A DNA stretch of 64,000 nt from Aestuariibaculum marinum. GTDB lineage: Bacteria; Bacteroidota; Bacteroidia; Flavobacteriales; Flavobacteriaceae. Of the stretch, positions 51,269 through 59,130 are shown one piece after another. Each line of letters starts with the position of its first letter. Position 1 is the first letter of the stretch. The translations under genes and the position numbers were made by a program. The notes below the pieces were generated by a model that did not search any database, was not told where the DNA came from, and saw only the letters and a list, made by a program, of their open reading frames with translations. Location of the stretch: positions 94,538 to 158,537 of the forward strand of contig NZ_JACVXD010000006.1 of assembly GCF_014596975.1 (NCBI RefSeq), in the 5' to 3' direction.

Positions 51269-52162
51269 TTACTTTGTTAGGTCTCTGAATAAATTTTCCA
51301 GGCTGCTGTTTTTTTGATTCAGTTGTAGAATCTTTAATTCATTGTCATGAGCAAAGTCAAAAACATGTGATCGCATATCCTGATTAGTAGCGAATGTGAT
51401 TTCATAAACAAAATCATGAGTGTTAACAACTTGCTCTACTTTTGGAAGTTTTAGTAGAAAAGCATCTTCTATGCGATAGTCAAATTCTACAATAACGACT
51501 TGTTGTTTTTCGTCTCGAAGTTCCTTTAGCTTTTTGTTGGCAACAATTTCACCTTTATTAATTATAATGACACGATCGCACATGGCTTCAACTTCTTGCA
51601 TAATGTGTGTAGATAGAAAAATAGTTTTTGTTTTACCAATGGTTTTAATCAGGTTTCTAATATCTACTAATTGATTAGGGTCAAGCCCTGTAGTAGGTTC
51701 ATCTAAAATTAAGACATCAGGGTCGTGTAAAAGGGCATTGGCTAAGCCAACACGCTGGCGGTACCCTTTTGATAGTTGACCGATTTTTTTGCGAGCTTCA
51801 GGTGTTAATCCTGTAAGTTCGATAACCTCATCAATGCGCTGTTTACCTACATTATATATATTGGCGTTGAAGGCTAAATATTCTTTAATATATAGGTCTA
51901 AGTATAAAGGATTATGTTCAGGTAAGTAGCCAACACTTTGTTGCACTTGCTGCTTATCAAGGTTTACGTCAAAGCCGTTTACTTTGGCGAGTCCGTCCGT
52001 AGGACTCAAGTAAGTCGTTAAAATTTTCATCATGGTAGATTTACCAGCACCATTAGGCCCAAGAAAACCAACCACTTCTGGTTTGTCAATTTTAAACGAT
52101 ATGTTATTTAACGCTTTTTGATTGCCGTAAAGCTTTGTAATACCCGAAACCTCTATAGACAT
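51269..52162 (-). CDS. gldA: Gliding-motility ABC transporter ATP-binding subunit GldA
   Basis: This 297-residue ATPase has Walker A GFLGPNGAGKSTMMKIL, the Q-loop GYLPEHNPLYLDLY, signature LSKGYRQRVGLANALLHDP, Walker B VLILDEPTTGLDP and the H-loop LSTHIMQEVEAMCD. The C-terminal extension of about 80 residues and the overall sequence match GldA of gliding flavobacteria. GldA works with GldF and GldG, which are not in this window. The start at 52162 (MSIEVSGITKLYGNQKAL) is preferred over an ATG at 52183. Other ABC export ATPases look similar, so the GldA assignment is a family-level recognition. Confidence 0.85.
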   Translation of the reverse strand: MSIEVSGITKLYGNQKALNNISFKIDKPEVVGFLGPNGAGKSTMMKILTTYLSPTDGLAKVNGFDVNLDKQQVQQSVGYLPEHNPLYLDLYIKEYLAFNANIYNVGKQRIDEVIELTGLTPEARKKIGQLSKGYRQRVGLANALLHDPDVLILDEPTTGLDPNQLVDIRNLIKTIGKTKTIFLSTHIMQEVEAMCDRVIIINKGEIVANKKLKELRDEKQQVVIVEFDYRIEDAFLLKLPKVEQVVNTHDFVYEITFATNQDMRSHVFDFAHDNELKILQLNQKNSSLENLFRDLTK

Positions 52163-52268
52163 ATTAAGAAAATATTTGTTCAAAAATAATGATTATCTAA
52201 CATAAAGTGAGTTTTCCTGTAAATTCTTTAAAACTTTTATTGATACCTAAAAAAAAGTTTTTTTAGTA

Positions 52269-52299
52269 TTTTGATTTCTTAAAATATTATTTACTTTAG
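52269..52299 (+). promoter_or_regulatory. Candidate promoter of the Phe/Tyr operon
   Basis: TTTTG (52269-52273), an 18-bp spacer and TACTTTAG (52292-52299) fit the phylum promoter with one mismatch in the -7 box. Initiation near 52306 would leave only a few bases before the leader peptide ATG at 52310. Confidence 0.5.
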
Positions 52300-52309
52300 C
52301 AATGTAATT

Positions 52310-52384
52310 ATGACAACAACAGTATATTATACATATTTTAGCTTTTGGTTTTATTTCTTTTTTAGCAAGAGGAACGAGGCATAG
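52310..52384 (+). CDS. pheL: Phe/Tyr leader peptide (24 aa) of the pheA operon attenuator
   Basis: The ORF encodes MTTTVYYTYFSFWFYFFF followed by SKRNEA: six Phe, four Tyr and one Trp in 13 residues (6-18). It sits immediately upstream of prephenate dehydratase. This is the same logic as the E. coli PheL peptide, although unrelated in sequence. A ribosome starved of Phe or Tyr would stall at 52325-52363. CGAGGC (52375-52380), at the end of the ORF, would then be free to pair with GTCTCG (52418-52423), the 5' arm of the following terminator. With ample amino acids the ribosome reaches the stop and covers it, so the terminator forms. The symbol pheL is used by functional analogy. Confidence 0.82.
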   Translation: MTTTVYYTYFSFWFYFFFSKRNEA

Positions 52385-52415
52385 TATGTATAATTTATAA
52401 GATAAATTTGAATAT

Positions 52416-52444
52416 AAGTCTCGGTGAAAATCGGGACTTTTTTT
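52416..52444 (+). terminator. Attenuator terminator just before pheA
   Basis: AAGTCTCG (52416-52423) pairs with CGGGACTT (52432-52439), with one G-U pair and an 8-nt loop, followed by Ts through 52444. It ends four bases before the pheA ATG. Its 5' arm competes with the leader segment CGAGGC (52375-52380), and a small hairpin, AATTTAT-AAG-ATAAATT (52392-52408), lies between them. Confidence 0.88.
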
Positions 52445-52448
52445 ATAC

Positions 52449-53276
52449 ATGATAAATACAGTTGCAATACAGGGGGTGCTAGGTTCTTTTCATCATATTG
52501 TGTCACAGCAATTTTTTGAAAAGCCAGTAGAAGTGATTGAATGTTTAACATTCGATCAGGTAGTCGATTCTTTAATTACTAGCGAATGTGATGCCGCAAT
52601 AATGGCTTTAGAGAATTCTATCGCCGGTTCTATTATTCCAAACTATGCGTTAATAGATAAGTATGGTTTACATATAGTAGGAGAGCATTATTTAGATATT
52701 CAGCATAATTTACTGGCACTGCCGGGGCAGAATATTAAAGAAATTAAGGAAGTGTATTCGCACCCGATGGCGTTGTTGCAGTGTAAGGAGTTTTTTAAAC
52801 TGCATCCACACATAAAACTGGTTGAAGATAAAGATACCGCTGAAGTAGCGCAACGTATTCAAAAGCAACAATTAAAAGGCGTTGCAGCCATAGCTAGTGT
52901 TATGGCAGCTGAATTGTTTGAGTTAGATATTTTGGCGAAAAGCATTCAAACCATTCAACACAACGAAACCCGTTTTGTTATTGTAAAGCGTGATAATTCT
53001 GAAGTTGACGAAGCTAATATCAGTAAAGCTTCGGTGAAATTTGAAGCCGACCATAAACGTGGAAGTCTGGCAGCTATATTAAATGTAATGAGCGATTGTA
53101 AGTTGAATTTAACAAAAATTCAATCGTTACCAATTGTTGAAACACCATGGAAATATGCCTTTTTCGTAGATGTTACATTCGATAATTACGAAGATTTTAA
53201 AAAGGCAAAGTCACTGATGGATATTATGGCACATAATTTTAAAGTGCTAGGGGAATATAAAAAAGGAAAAAAATGA
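52449..53276 (+). CDS. pheA: Prephenate dehydratase
   Basis: This 275-residue protein turns prephenate into phenylpyruvate. The catalytic domain (about 1-180) includes AIQGVLGSFHHIVSQQFF, IMALENSIAGSIIPNYALI, YSHPMALLQCKEFF and the conserved TRF in NETRFVIVKR. An ACT domain follows (about 195-272). Its Phe-binding ESRP motif is replaced by QSLP in LTKIQSLPIVETPWKY, so classical Phe feedback may be weak. There is no chorismate mutase domain; that activity is fused to DAHP synthase three genes on. The stop overlaps the next start by 4 bp. Confidence 0.93.
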   Translation: MINTVAIQGVLGSFHHIVSQQFFEKPVEVIECLTFDQVVDSLITSECDAAIMALENSIAGSIIPNYALIDKYGLHIVGEHYLDIQHNLLALPGQNIKEIKEVYSHPMALLQCKEFFKLHPHIKLVEDKDTAEVAQRIQKQQLKGVAAIASVMAAELFELDILAKSIQTIQHNETRFVIVKRDNSEVDEANISKASVKFEADHKRGSLAAILNVMSDCKLNLTKIQSLPIVETPWKYAFFVDVTFDNYEDFKKAKSLMDIMAHNFKVLGEYKKGKK

Positions 53277-54418
53277 TTGAAGTAGCTAATAGGTTGCAAA
53301 CAGTTGAAGAGTATTATTTCTCTAAAAAACTGAGAGAGGTAGCGGCATTAGTCGCTAGTGGAAAACCAATAATTAATTTAGGTATAGGAAGTCCGGATTT
53401 ACAACCACCAAAAAAAGTAATTGATGCTTTGGTGGAGGGATTTTCAAGTCCTGTTGCTCATAAATATCAGAGTTATCAGGGGTTACCAGAATTAAGAGAG
53501 GCTATTTGTGGTTTTTATAAAAATCACTTTTCAGTAAGCTTAAGCCCGTTAACCGAAGTGTTGCCGTTAATGGGAAGTAAGGAAGGTATCATGCACATTT
53601 CTATGGCTTATTTAAATGAAGGAGATGCTGCTTTAATTCCGAATCCTGGTTATCCAACGTACCAGTCGGTGACTAAATTGGTTGGAGCAGAACCTATTTT
53701 TTACGAATTGGATGCAGCGAATAACTGGCAGCCAGATTTTGAAGCTTTAGAAAAACAGGATTTAAGTAAGGTGAAAATTATGTGGGTGAATTATCCGCAT
53801 ATGCCGACTGGAGCATTACCAAGTGCATCGGTGTATAAAGATTTGGTAGCCTTCGGTAAAAAGCACAGTATTTTAATTGTTAATGACAATCCGTATACGT
53901 TCATATTAAACGATGACCCAAGAAGTATACTAAGTGTTGAAGGAGCCAAAGAAGTTTGTCTCGAGCTAAATTCTTTAAGTAAGACCTTTAATATGGCCGG
54001 ATGGCGTGTAGGAATGGTTGTGGGTGACGGAAAACATGTCAGCAATGTGCTTAAAGTAAAAAGTAACATGGATTCCGGGATGTTCTATGGTATTCAAAAA
54101 GGCGCTATCGAGGCTTTAAATTGCTCGGGTATGTGGTTCAGTACGCTTAATAGTGTATATAAAAAACGTCGTGATTTGGTGTGGCAATTAGCCGATACTT
54201 TAAACTGTACTTACGATAAAGATGCAGTGGGATTATTTGTTTGGGCCAAATTACCAGAAGGCATAGAAGCAGAACCATTCATTGATAAAGTGTTAAAAGA
54301 GAATCATTTGTTTATTACGCCTGGAACTATTTTTGGAAGTAAAGGTGAAGGATATATCAGGTTTTCTTTATGCGGATCGACAGAAGATTTAGAAGAAGCT
54401 ATTGCAAGATTTAAATAA
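53273..54418 (+). CDS. Aromatic amino acid aminotransferase (class I, PLP)
   Basis: This 381-residue fold-type I aminotransferase shows INLGIGSPDLQPPKKVI, QSYQGLPELREAICGFY, LPLMGSKEGIMHI, VNDNPYTFI and the PLP-lysine segment LNSLSKTFNMAGWRVGM (Lys near residue 237). Class I members convert many keto acids. Its place between pheA and tyrA, with a 4-bp overlap and a 2-bp gap, makes the last step to Phe and Tyr the likely job. A broader aspartate or LL-diaminopimelate aminotransferase activity cannot be excluded by sequence alone. Confidence 0.88.
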   Translation: MIEVANRLQTVEEYYFSKKLREVAALVASGKPIINLGIGSPDLQPPKKVIDALVEGFSSPVAHKYQSYQGLPELREAICGFYKNHFSVSLSPLTEVLPLMGSKEGIMHISMAYLNEGDAALIPNPGYPTYQSVTKLVGAEPIFYELDAANNWQPDFEALEKQDLSKVKIMWVNYPHMPTGALPSASVYKDLVAFGKKHSILIVNDNPYTFILNDDPRSILSVEGAKEVCLELNSLSKTFNMAGWRVGMVVGDGKHVSNVLKVKSNMDSGMFYGIQKGAIEALNCSGMWFSTLNSVYKKRRDLVWQLADTLNCTYDKDAVGLFVWAKLPEGIEAEPFIDKVLKENHLFITPGTIFGSKGEGYIRFSLCGSTEDLEEAIARFK

Positions 54419-54420
54419 AA

Positions 54421-55272
54421 ATGAAGAATATATACGTAATAGGTGTAGGTTTAATTGGAGGTAGTTTAGCTATCGATATCAAGAAGAATAATCCGGAAGC
54501 AGTTATTCATGGTATTGGTAGAAATGAAAATACTTTAGATGAAGCCTTGGCTCTTAAACTTATAGATAAAAAAGCAACTTTGGAGGATTTAGATCAGGCC
54601 GATTTGGTTATCGTATCTATTCCTGTCGATGCTACCGTGAATTTATTGCCAAAGGTTTTAGATAATATTTCAGATAACGGACTGGTAGTGGATGTGGGAT
54701 CGACAAAATTGGATATCTGTAAAGTTGTTGAAAACCACCCCAAACGACGCAACTTTTTAGCGATGCATCCTATTGCAGGAACCGAATACTCGGGGCCAAG
54801 TGCAGCTATAGGAGGGCTTTTTGTTGGTAAAACCAATATTGTTTGCGAGGTAGAAAAAACGACCTTTAAACTTCAGGAAAAAGCCTTGAAGTTGTTTACA
54901 GAAATCGGGATGCGTATTCGTTATATGAATCCTGAAGCTCATGATAAACATATTGCTTACGTATCGCATTTATCACACATTAGTTCATTTATGTTAGGGA
55001 AAACAGTTATTGAAAAGGAAAAGAATGAGCGCGATATATTCGATATGGCAGGCAGTGGATTTGCCTCAACGGTACGTTTGGCAAAAAGTTCACCAGAGAT
55101 GTGGACGCCTATCTTTAAGCAAAACAAAACCAATGTCATTGAAACATTAGAGGAATATATTAATAACCTCACACGTTTTAAAGACTTAATGAAAGGGGAT
55201 GATTTTGAGGCAATTTTTAACGAAATGAAACAAACCAATCATATAAAAGAAATACTTAACGGTATAAATTAA
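54421..55272 (+). CDS. tyrA: Prephenate dehydrogenase
   Basis: This 283-residue enzyme oxidises prephenate to 4-hydroxyphenylpyruvate for tyrosine. The Rossmann loop VIGVGLIGGSLAIDI opens it. VVDVGSTKLDICK, AMHPIAGTEYSGPSAA (catalytic His) and AYVSHLSHISSFML are the family motifs. No ACT or chorismate mutase domain is attached. It follows the aminotransferase by 2 bp. Confidence 0.94.
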   Translation: MKNIYVIGVGLIGGSLAIDIKKNNPEAVIHGIGRNENTLDEALALKLIDKKATLEDLDQADLVIVSIPVDATVNLLPKVLDNISDNGLVVDVGSTKLDICKVVENHPKRRNFLAMHPIAGTEYSGPSAAIGGLFVGKTNIVCEVEKTTFKLQEKALKLFTEIGMRIRYMNPEAHDKHIAYVSHLSHISSFMLGKTVIEKEKNERDIFDMAGSGFASTVRLAKSSPEMWTPIFKQNKTNVIETLEEYINNLTRFKDLMKGDDFEAIFNEMKQTNHIKEILNGIN

Positions 55273-55360
55273 CTAAAACGAATTAAGAATAATATTAGTA
55301 AAGTAAATTGAACCTTTGTGAATTGTCACATCGAGTAGATTTTAGGTAAATTAAACAAAA

Positions 55361-56443
55361 ATGGAAAACAAAAAAGAAATGAGAACCTGGTTAGATGATT
55401 TACAATTAGATCATCCGTTAGTAATTGCAGGACCATGTAGTGCTGAAACAGAAGAGCAAGTATTAAAAATAGCTCACGAGCTAAAAGATACCGATGTTAG
55501 CTATTTTAGAGCAGGTATTTGGAAACCAAGAACACGTCCGGGTATGTTTGAAGGAGTAGGAGCGTTAGGTTTAAAATGGTTACAAAAAGTAAAAGCAGAA
55601 ACCGGTATGAAAGTATGTACCGAAGTTGCTAATGCTGCCCATGTAAAATTAGCTTTAGAGCACGATATCGATTTATTATGGATTGGTGCTCGTTCTACAG
55701 TAAGTCCATTCATCATGCAGGAAATTGCAGATGCTTTAGAAGGAACAGATAAGCCCGTATTAATTAAAAACCCGGTAAATCCAGATTTAGCCTTATGGTT
55801 AGGAGGTATCGAGCGTATTTACAATGCCGGTGTTAAAAATATTGGAGCCATTCACCGTGGATTCTCAACTTATGAAAAAACAAAGTTCAGAAACAACCCG
55901 GAGTGGCAATTGGCTATCGAATTTCAAAACAAATATCCAGACATTCCTTTAATTAACGATCCGTCGCACATTACAGGAAAGCGCGATATGATTTTTGATG
56001 TATCTCAAGCCGCATTAGATTTAAATTTCGACGGATTAATGATTGAAACACATTACGACCCGGAAAATGCTTGGAGTGATGCAGCACAACAGGTTACACC
56101 AACAACCTTAGTGCAGATTATGAAAGATTTAAAAATTAGAAAAGAAACCGATTCTGAAGCAGAATACAATAAATCTTTAGATCGTTTAAGAGCAGAAATC
56201 GATGTGATCGACAACCAGATAATTGAAGCTTTAGGAAAACGTATGAAGATAGCTGATGGTATTGGATCTCTTAAAAAACAAAAGAACGTTGCCGTTTTAC
56301 AATCTAAACGTTGGAACGAGATTTTAGGGAAAATGGTGTTGGAAGGAGAAGCTCACGGATTAAGTGAAGAGTTCATCTTGAAAATGTTTAAAGCAATTCA
56401 CCAGGAATCTATCAACCACCAGGAAAAAATCCTTAACGGATAA
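55361..56443 (+). CDS. Fusion of DAHP synthase and chorismate mutase
   Basis: This 360-residue bifunctional enzyme covers the first shikimate step and the branch-point step. Residues 1-260 are a type I-beta DAHP synthase (LVIAGPCSAET, FRAGIWKPRTRPG, WIGARSTVSPFIMQ, IHRGF, DPSHITGKRDMIFD). Residues about 268-360 are an AroQ chorismate mutase (YNKSLDRLRAEIDVIDNQIIEALGKRM, KKQKNVAVLQSKRW, FILKMFKAIHQESINHQ). The C-terminal mutase probably also serves as the prephenate-sensing regulatory domain, as known for other Bacteroidota members. It ends the Phe/Tyr operon and so places pathway entry under the same leader control. Confidence 0.94.
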   Translation: MENKKEMRTWLDDLQLDHPLVIAGPCSAETEEQVLKIAHELKDTDVSYFRAGIWKPRTRPGMFEGVGALGLKWLQKVKAETGMKVCTEVANAAHVKLALEHDIDLLWIGARSTVSPFIMQEIADALEGTDKPVLIKNPVNPDLALWLGGIERIYNAGVKNIGAIHRGFSTYEKTKFRNNPEWQLAIEFQNKYPDIPLINDPSHITGKRDMIFDVSQAALDLNFDGLMIETHYDPENAWSDAAQQVTPTTLVQIMKDLKIRKETDSEAEYNKSLDRLRAEIDVIDNQIIEALGKRMKIADGIGSLKKQKNVAVLQSKRWNEILGKMVLEGEAHGLSEEFILKMFKAIHQESINHQEKILNG

Positions 56444-56447
56444 AACT

Positions 56448-56478
56448 AAAAAAGGCTCGCTAATAGCGAGCCTTTTTT
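56448..56478. terminator. Bidirectional terminator after the Phe/Tyr operon
   Basis: An A-run, GGCTCGC (56454-56460), loop TAATA, GCGAGCC (56466-56472) and a T6 run form a strong terminator between two convergent genes. Confidence 0.92.
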
Positions 56479-56500
56479 ATGTGTTAAATTGTATTGATAA

Positions 56501-57169
56501 TTACTTGTCGAAGCTTTTAGTTATTGCTTGTACATATTGTTTAGATGCCGATGAAAGATCGGAAGGATCTTCAACTTTAGAAGTCACAACGCCAATAAGT
56601 TGTTTGTCCTGTGGCTCTTCTAAGTTATAAATAACCGTTTCTAAAATGTAATTTTTAGAGGTGTAGGTTGTTGAGGTTTCCGGAACGTAGTTGCCTAAAG
56701 TAGAATAGGCCATAGGGTGGTAGTAATACCCGTAAAACCCGTGATAATATCTAGGGTAATAACCGTAGTAAGTGCTTCCTGCATAATAACCACCATCGGT
56801 AACGGTTTTTGTTAATTCCTGAGTGTCTTTAACCACGGTTAGAATAACACCTTCGTAACCATTAGCTTCGATAATAGATTTTATTTTCTTTTCGTCTTCC
56901 TGAGTAATTTTTTTATCGGGATTAAACTCAGGAGATTTATTGAAACTAGGTGCAGCTTTAATGCCACGTTTTGTTAGTTCTTCAACAATTTCATTCTCAA
57001 AAGTAATTCGTGCTGTGGTGTTGTTAGTTCTGGCAATAACGAGTACGTTTTTATCTTTTATAGAATTGATGTTATCACCTTTCCATGAGTTTAAAACATT
57101 CACACTTGAACAGGATAAAATAGATAGCAATACTAAGTATGCAGAATAAAAGTAAAAGTTCTTTTTCAT
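56501..57169 (-). CDS. Lipoprotein of unknown function with Tyr/Gly-rich insert
   Basis: This 222-residue protein has a lipoprotein signal with lipobox LSC at Cys20 (AYLVLLSILSCSS). The N-terminal part (VLVIARTNNTTARITFENEIVEELTKRG) is reminiscent of lipoproteins that assemble with nucleating or stress proteins, but I do not recognise the family with confidence. Residues 127-153 form a striking insert, GGYYAGSTYYGYYPRYYHGF and onward, with more than ten Tyr. A beta-strand-rich end follows (YILETVIYNLEE). It is encoded with the next minus-strand gene, 13 bp apart. The function is unknown. Confidence 0.78.
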   Translation of the reverse strand: MKKNFYFYSAYLVLLSILSCSSVNVLNSWKGDNINSIKDKNVLVIARTNNTTARITFENEIVEELTKRGIKAAPSFNKSPEFNPDKKITQEDEKKIKSIIEANGYEGVILTVVKDTQELTKTVTDGGYYAGSTYYGYYPRYYHGFYGYYYHPMAYSTLGNYVPETSTTYTSKNYILETVIYNLEEPQDKQLIGVVTSKVEDPSDLSSASKQYVQAITKSFDK

Positions 57170-57182
57170 AATAAATGTATAA

Positions 57183-57635
57183 TTAGAGTTTGTTTCTTTT
57201 AAATATATAACGCGTTATAAAAATACCTTGCCCGTCGTCTTTACCGCTATCACTTTCAACGGCGCTAGTAACAAAGGCTAGTTCCCAGCCTTCTTCAACC
57301 ATGGTGTTAATTTTTGAGCTTATTACAGCATCGTTAGCTGCAATATTTTGAAAGCGAATCCCACCAATATTGTAAAAATTTAAAAGTTTGGTTTCTTCAA
57401 AATCTTTAACACGAATGTCTCCTCGATTAGATTTATTTCTGGTGTTGTCGTCTTCGGTTTGTTCTGATGTGAAATCTTTATAATTTTTTTCTTCAACAGA
57501 AGAAATTAAGCGAGAACGTCCAAGTCCGTTAGGAACAATCGATTCTACAGATGTAATAACTTTGTATTCAATCTGTGCATGTGTTTCATTGAAAAATATG
57601 AATCCCAAAATAAAAGCAAATAAAAGCTGTTTCAT
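57183..57635 (-). CDS. Small exported protein of unknown function
   Basis: This 150-residue protein begins with a signal peptide (MKQLLFAFILGFIFFNETHA). The mature chain reads IEYKVITSVESIV, a charged central part rich in Glu, Asp and Asn, and ends with INTMVEEGWELAFVTSAVESD, IFITRYIFKRNK. The EYKV start and the EEGWEL segment resemble DUF4177-like small proteins, but the match is loose. It is upstream of the Tyr-rich lipoprotein gene in the same direction and may share its role in the envelope. I cannot assign a function. Confidence 0.72.
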   Translation of the reverse strand: MKQLLFAFILGFIFFNETHAQIEYKVITSVESIVPNGLGRSRLISSVEEKNYKDFTSEQTEDDNTRNKSNRGDIRVKDFEETKLLNFYNIGGIRFQNIAANDAVISSKINTMVEEGWELAFVTSAVESDSGKDDGQGIFITRYIFKRNKL

Positions 57636-57707
57636 GTTTTAAATGGATAAAGTGGTTAAACAGCTAAATATAGAGATATTCTTACTTATAAAATAATTTT
57701 TTTAGAG

Positions 57708-57715
57708 TACTTTTG
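57708..57715 (+). promoter_or_regulatory. -7 promoter element of rsgA, close to the start codon
   Basis: TACTTTTG matches the -7 consensus. Its usual start point, 6-7 bp further, falls at about 57722, two bases before the rsgA ATG at 57724. The message would be leaderless or nearly so. Confidence 0.5.
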
Positions 57716-57723
57716 AAGCCGAT

Positions 57724-58674
57724 ATGACAGGACTCGTTTATAAATCAACAGGAAGCTGGTACACCGTTAAAACGCAACTCGGTGAAACCTACGATTGCCG
57801 TATAAAAGGTAAGTTTCGTATTAAGGGAATTAAAAGTACGAATCCTATTGCTGTTGGAGATTATGTGGATTTTGAATTGGAGACTAAAAACAATCAGGTG
57901 TCTGGTGTGATTCACAAGATTCACGATCGCAAAAATTATATTGTTCGTAAGTCGGTGAACCTGTCAAAACAGACGCATATTATCGCCTCAAATATCGATC
58001 AGGTGTTCTTAATGATTACCATAAATAATCCGCCAACATTAACCAGTTTTATCGATCGTTTTTTGGTAACTGCTGAAGCGTATTCTGTTAAAACCGTATT
58101 GTTATTCAATAAGATCGATACTTACAATGAAGAGACTCTGGATGAAGTAAGATATCTGGCTCATGTGTATCGACAAATAGGGTATGAGTGTATAGGCGTT
58201 TCTGCTAAATCGGGAAAAAATGTCGATAAGGTTAAGGCTTTAATGAAAGATAAAGTAAGTATGTTTTCTGGGCATTCAGGTGTTGGGAAGTCTACTTTAG
58301 TAAATGCTATTGAGCCGGGGTTGAATATAAAAACCAAAGAAATTTCAACCTTGCATAGTCAAGGACAACACACTACGACGTTTGCCGAAATGTTCGATTT
58401 AAGTTTTGGTGGTCAAATTATCGACACACCGGGTATTAAAGGTTTTGGTGTGGTTGACATGGAAAAGGAGGAAGTAGGTGATTATTTTCCGGAGATTTTT
58501 GCTTTAAAACAAGACTGTAAGTTTAATAATTGTCTTCATGTTAAAGAACCGAAGTGCGCCGTTAAGGAAGCTTTAGACAACGATGAAATTTCCTTTTCAC
58601 GTTACCGCAGTTACTTGCAAATTATAGAGGGCGACGAGGAGCATTACCGAACCGATAACTGGGAAAAAGAATAA
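57724..58674 (+). CDS. rsgA: Ribosome small-subunit-dependent GTPase RsgA
   Basis: This 316-residue circularly permuted GTPase aids 30S maturation. It has an N-terminal OB fold (KGKFRIKGIKSTNPIAVGDYVDFEL), then the permuted G motifs: NKIDTYN (G4), SAKSGKNVD (G5), FSGHSGVGKSTLVNAI (G1) and DTPGIKGFG (G3). A C-terminal zinc region follows (CKFNNCLHVKEPKCAV with Cys, Cys, His, Cys). The length is typical. It begins a run with dtd and a MazG-like gene, with 3-bp gap and overlaps. Confidence 0.96.
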   Translation: MTGLVYKSTGSWYTVKTQLGETYDCRIKGKFRIKGIKSTNPIAVGDYVDFELETKNNQVSGVIHKIHDRKNYIVRKSVNLSKQTHIIASNIDQVFLMITINNPPTLTSFIDRFLVTAEAYSVKTVLLFNKIDTYNEETLDEVRYLAHVYRQIGYECIGVSAKSGKNVDKVKALMKDKVSMFSGHSGVGKSTLVNAIEPGLNIKTKEISTLHSQGQHTTTFAEMFDLSFGGQIIDTPGIKGFGVVDMEKEEVGDYFPEIFALKQDCKFNNCLHVKEPKCAVKEALDNDEISFSRYRSYLQIIEGDEEHYRTDNWEKE

Positions 58675-58677
58675 AAG

Positions 58678-59130
58678 ATGAAAGTTGTTATTCAACGTGT
58701 TTCAAAAGCAAGTGTAACTATAGAAGGCCATAAAGTAGCCTCCATAAATAAAGGATTATTGGTGTTGTTGGGTATAGTAAATGAAGATGCTCAGGAAGAT
58801 ATCGATTGGTTGTCTAAAAAAATTGTAAACCTCCGTGTTTTTGAAGATGAAAATGAAGTGATGAATAAATCGCTTTTAGATATCGAAGGAGATATCATAG
58901 TCGTTAGTCAGTTTACACTTCATGCTGCTACGAAAAAAGGAAATCGCCCTAGTTATATAAAAGCGGCTAAGCCTGATATTGCTATCCCGCTTTATGAAGC
59001 CTTCGTAAAAAAAGTAGAAACCGATTTAGGTAAAACAGTACAAACCGGAGAATTTGGTGCCGATATGAAAGTCGAACTACTTAATGACGGGCCGGTAACC
59101 ATCATAATAGATTCAAAGAATAAAATATGA
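58678..59130 (+). CDS. dtd: D-aminoacyl-tRNA deacylase
   Basis: This 150-residue enzyme removes D-amino acids from tRNA. MKVVIQRVSKASVTIEG is the standard start, VVSQFTLHAATKKGNRPSY carries the SQFTL motif, and the Gly-cisPro element appears in NDGPVTIIID (GP). The length is exactly that of the family. It lies 3 bp after rsgA and overlaps the following gene by 4 bp. Confidence 0.96.
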   Translation: MKVVIQRVSKASVTIEGHKVASINKGLLVLLGIVNEDAQEDIDWLSKKIVNLRVFEDENEVMNKSLLDIEGDIIVVSQFTLHAATKKGNRPSYIKAAKPDIAIPLYEAFVKKVETDLGKTVQTGEFGADMKVELLNDGPVTIIIDSKNKI

